From positions 554,475 to 618,474 of the forward strand of contig CEFQ01000005.1 of the NCBI GenBank assembly GCA_900068845.1: 64,000 nt of DNA, read 5' to 3'. The DNA comes from Enterobacter ludwigii (lineage in GTDB: Bacteria; Pseudomonadota; Gammaproteobacteria; Enterobacterales; Enterobacteriaceae). Shown piece after piece: positions 63,289 to 64,000 of this stretch (its first letter is position 1; each line of letters begins with the position of its first letter). Below the pieces are notes generated by a model. It had not been told where the DNA came from. It saw only the letters and a list, made by a program, of their open reading frames with translations, and searched no databases. A program made the position numbers and the translations under genes.

Positions 63289-64000
63289 CAGGCCATCGCC
63301 TGGGTCATCAACCCAAACGCCTGCATCTCACCGACCTGCGGTGACCACGGCGTTCCCCGAATCATGGTAGTGGGCGCATCCACCTGCGCCAGGCCCAGCG
63401 TTTCCAGCCAGCCCGCTAACGGCAGCGCGCCATCGGTATCAATACGCACGAACTCGCCGCGCAGGCCTTGCATCAAGGCAGAAATCAGCGTTTGCGCGCT
63501 GTCGCTATTCAGCGCGATCACCGGGCCAATCGCCCAGCCATGACCGAAGCGGCGCAGGCTGGCAAAGCCGTGTACGCGCTGTTGCGCATCCTGCAGCAAC
63601 AGAGTTTGAGCATCGGTAATCAGGCTGTGAATCAACGCGGGGCGCCACATGCCGTGAGCCTGATGATCGTGTTCGATCAACCCATCGGCGTCTGCGGCTT
63701 GTGCATTACGCAGCGTTAAACCCGCCGGAATGGTGACGTTTGGCACCGCTGCCAGTTCGCGCGTTTGATGCTGCTGAATGTGGCCGGTGACCTCAAAGCC
63801 GAGTTTCTGGTATAGCCCTTTGCCCATTTCGGTGGCGTGCAGGCGGATGTTGTAATCCGGGAATTTCTCCAACATTGCCAGCATCAACTGCTTGCCGATG
63901 CCGCGTCCCTGAAACTGCGGATTCACCACCACCAATCCAATGGTGGCCGCCTGCTCGCCCCAGCGCCAGCCAAACGCGCTGCCGACAAATTCGCCCTGCT
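63288..64000 (-). CDS. GNAT-family acetyltransferase (5' end outside window)
   Basis: At least 237 codons, cut by the window end. The acetyl-CoA loop reads NPQFQGRGIGKQLM near the visible N-terminus, after SAFGWRWGEQAATIGLVVV. A second, weaker GNAT-like half follows (LRNAQAADADGLIEHDHQAHG, then GFASLRRFGHGWAIGPVIA), as in two-domain GNATs. The last codon overlaps the ghrA-type start. Because the frame stays open to base 64000, the true start lies outside. Confidence 0.85.
   Translation of the reverse strand, partial: QGEFVGSAFGWRWGEQAATIGLVVVNPQFQGRGIGKQLMLAMLEKFPDYNIRLHATEMGKGLYQKLGFEVTGHIQQHQTRELAAVPNVTIPAGLTLRNAQAADADGLIEHDHQAHGMWRPALIHSLITDAQTLLLQDAQQRVHGFASLRRFGHGWAIGPVIALNSDSAQTLISALMQGLRGEFVRIDTDGALPLAGWLETLGLAQVDAPTTMIRGTPWSPQVGEMQAFGLMTQAMA

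Overview
The window looks like chromosomal DNA of a gamma-proteobacterium of the order Enterobacterales, most likely Erwiniaceae (a Pantoea/Erwinia relative). The main reason is gene order. dsrB, yodD, yedP, yodC, yedI, vsr, dcm, yedJ, mtfA, an Asn tRNA, yeeO and amn follow the E. coli yedP-amn neighbourhood, with genera-specific insertions. The genus is an inference; nothing here was searched against a database.

Layout. (1) 1-6 kb: small stress-type genes (dsrB, a Pmp3-family membrane peptide, yodD), a glucosylglycerate-type synthase/phosphatase pair, yodC, an unnamed 44-residue peptide and yedI. (2) 5.6-12.9 kb: vsr and dcm in divergent orientation, a chemoreceptor with an atypical signalling tip, a ribbon-helix-helix protein, yedJ, an isolated prophage-type gene, mtfA, then tRNA-Asn. 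(3) 13-18 kb: ybiX-fiu iron uptake behind a Fur-type palindrome, and the exporter yeeO. (4) 18-27.5 kb: a complete branched-chain amino-acid ABC transporter, amn, a tail-anchored coiled-coil protein, and a purine permease behind a PurR-like site. (5) 27.8-37.7 kb: a sugar locus with a ribose-type ABC transporter, D-lyxose-type isomerase, class II aldolase and PfkB kinase, bracketed by a response regulator and a hybrid histidine kinase. (6) 37.7-48.8 kb: a full C-P lyase set (phnFGHIJKLMN plus phnCDE1E2) under two apparent PhoB-controlled promoters. (7) 49-53.5 kb: a GGDEF-EAL protein, then 1.6 kb of tandem REP/BIME repeats ending at a REP-associated tyrosine transposase (RAYT) gene. (8) 53.5-64 kb: an SDR, hydantoinase/oxoprolinase subunits, GNATs, an Lrp-type regulator, GABA transaminase, an M20 amidohydrolase, a GhrA-type reductase and a GNAT cut by the window end.

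The most distinctive feature is the repeat biology. At least three REP-like hairpin families share a GTAG foot and recur across the window. One of them sits at the centre of a ~170-bp MITE-like element with long terminal inverted repeats. A second, unrelated ~130-bp GC-rich inverted-repeat element sits inside two ABC-transporter operons. The BIME array contains five apparently identical 174-bp units beside the RAYT gene, which suggests recent amplification.
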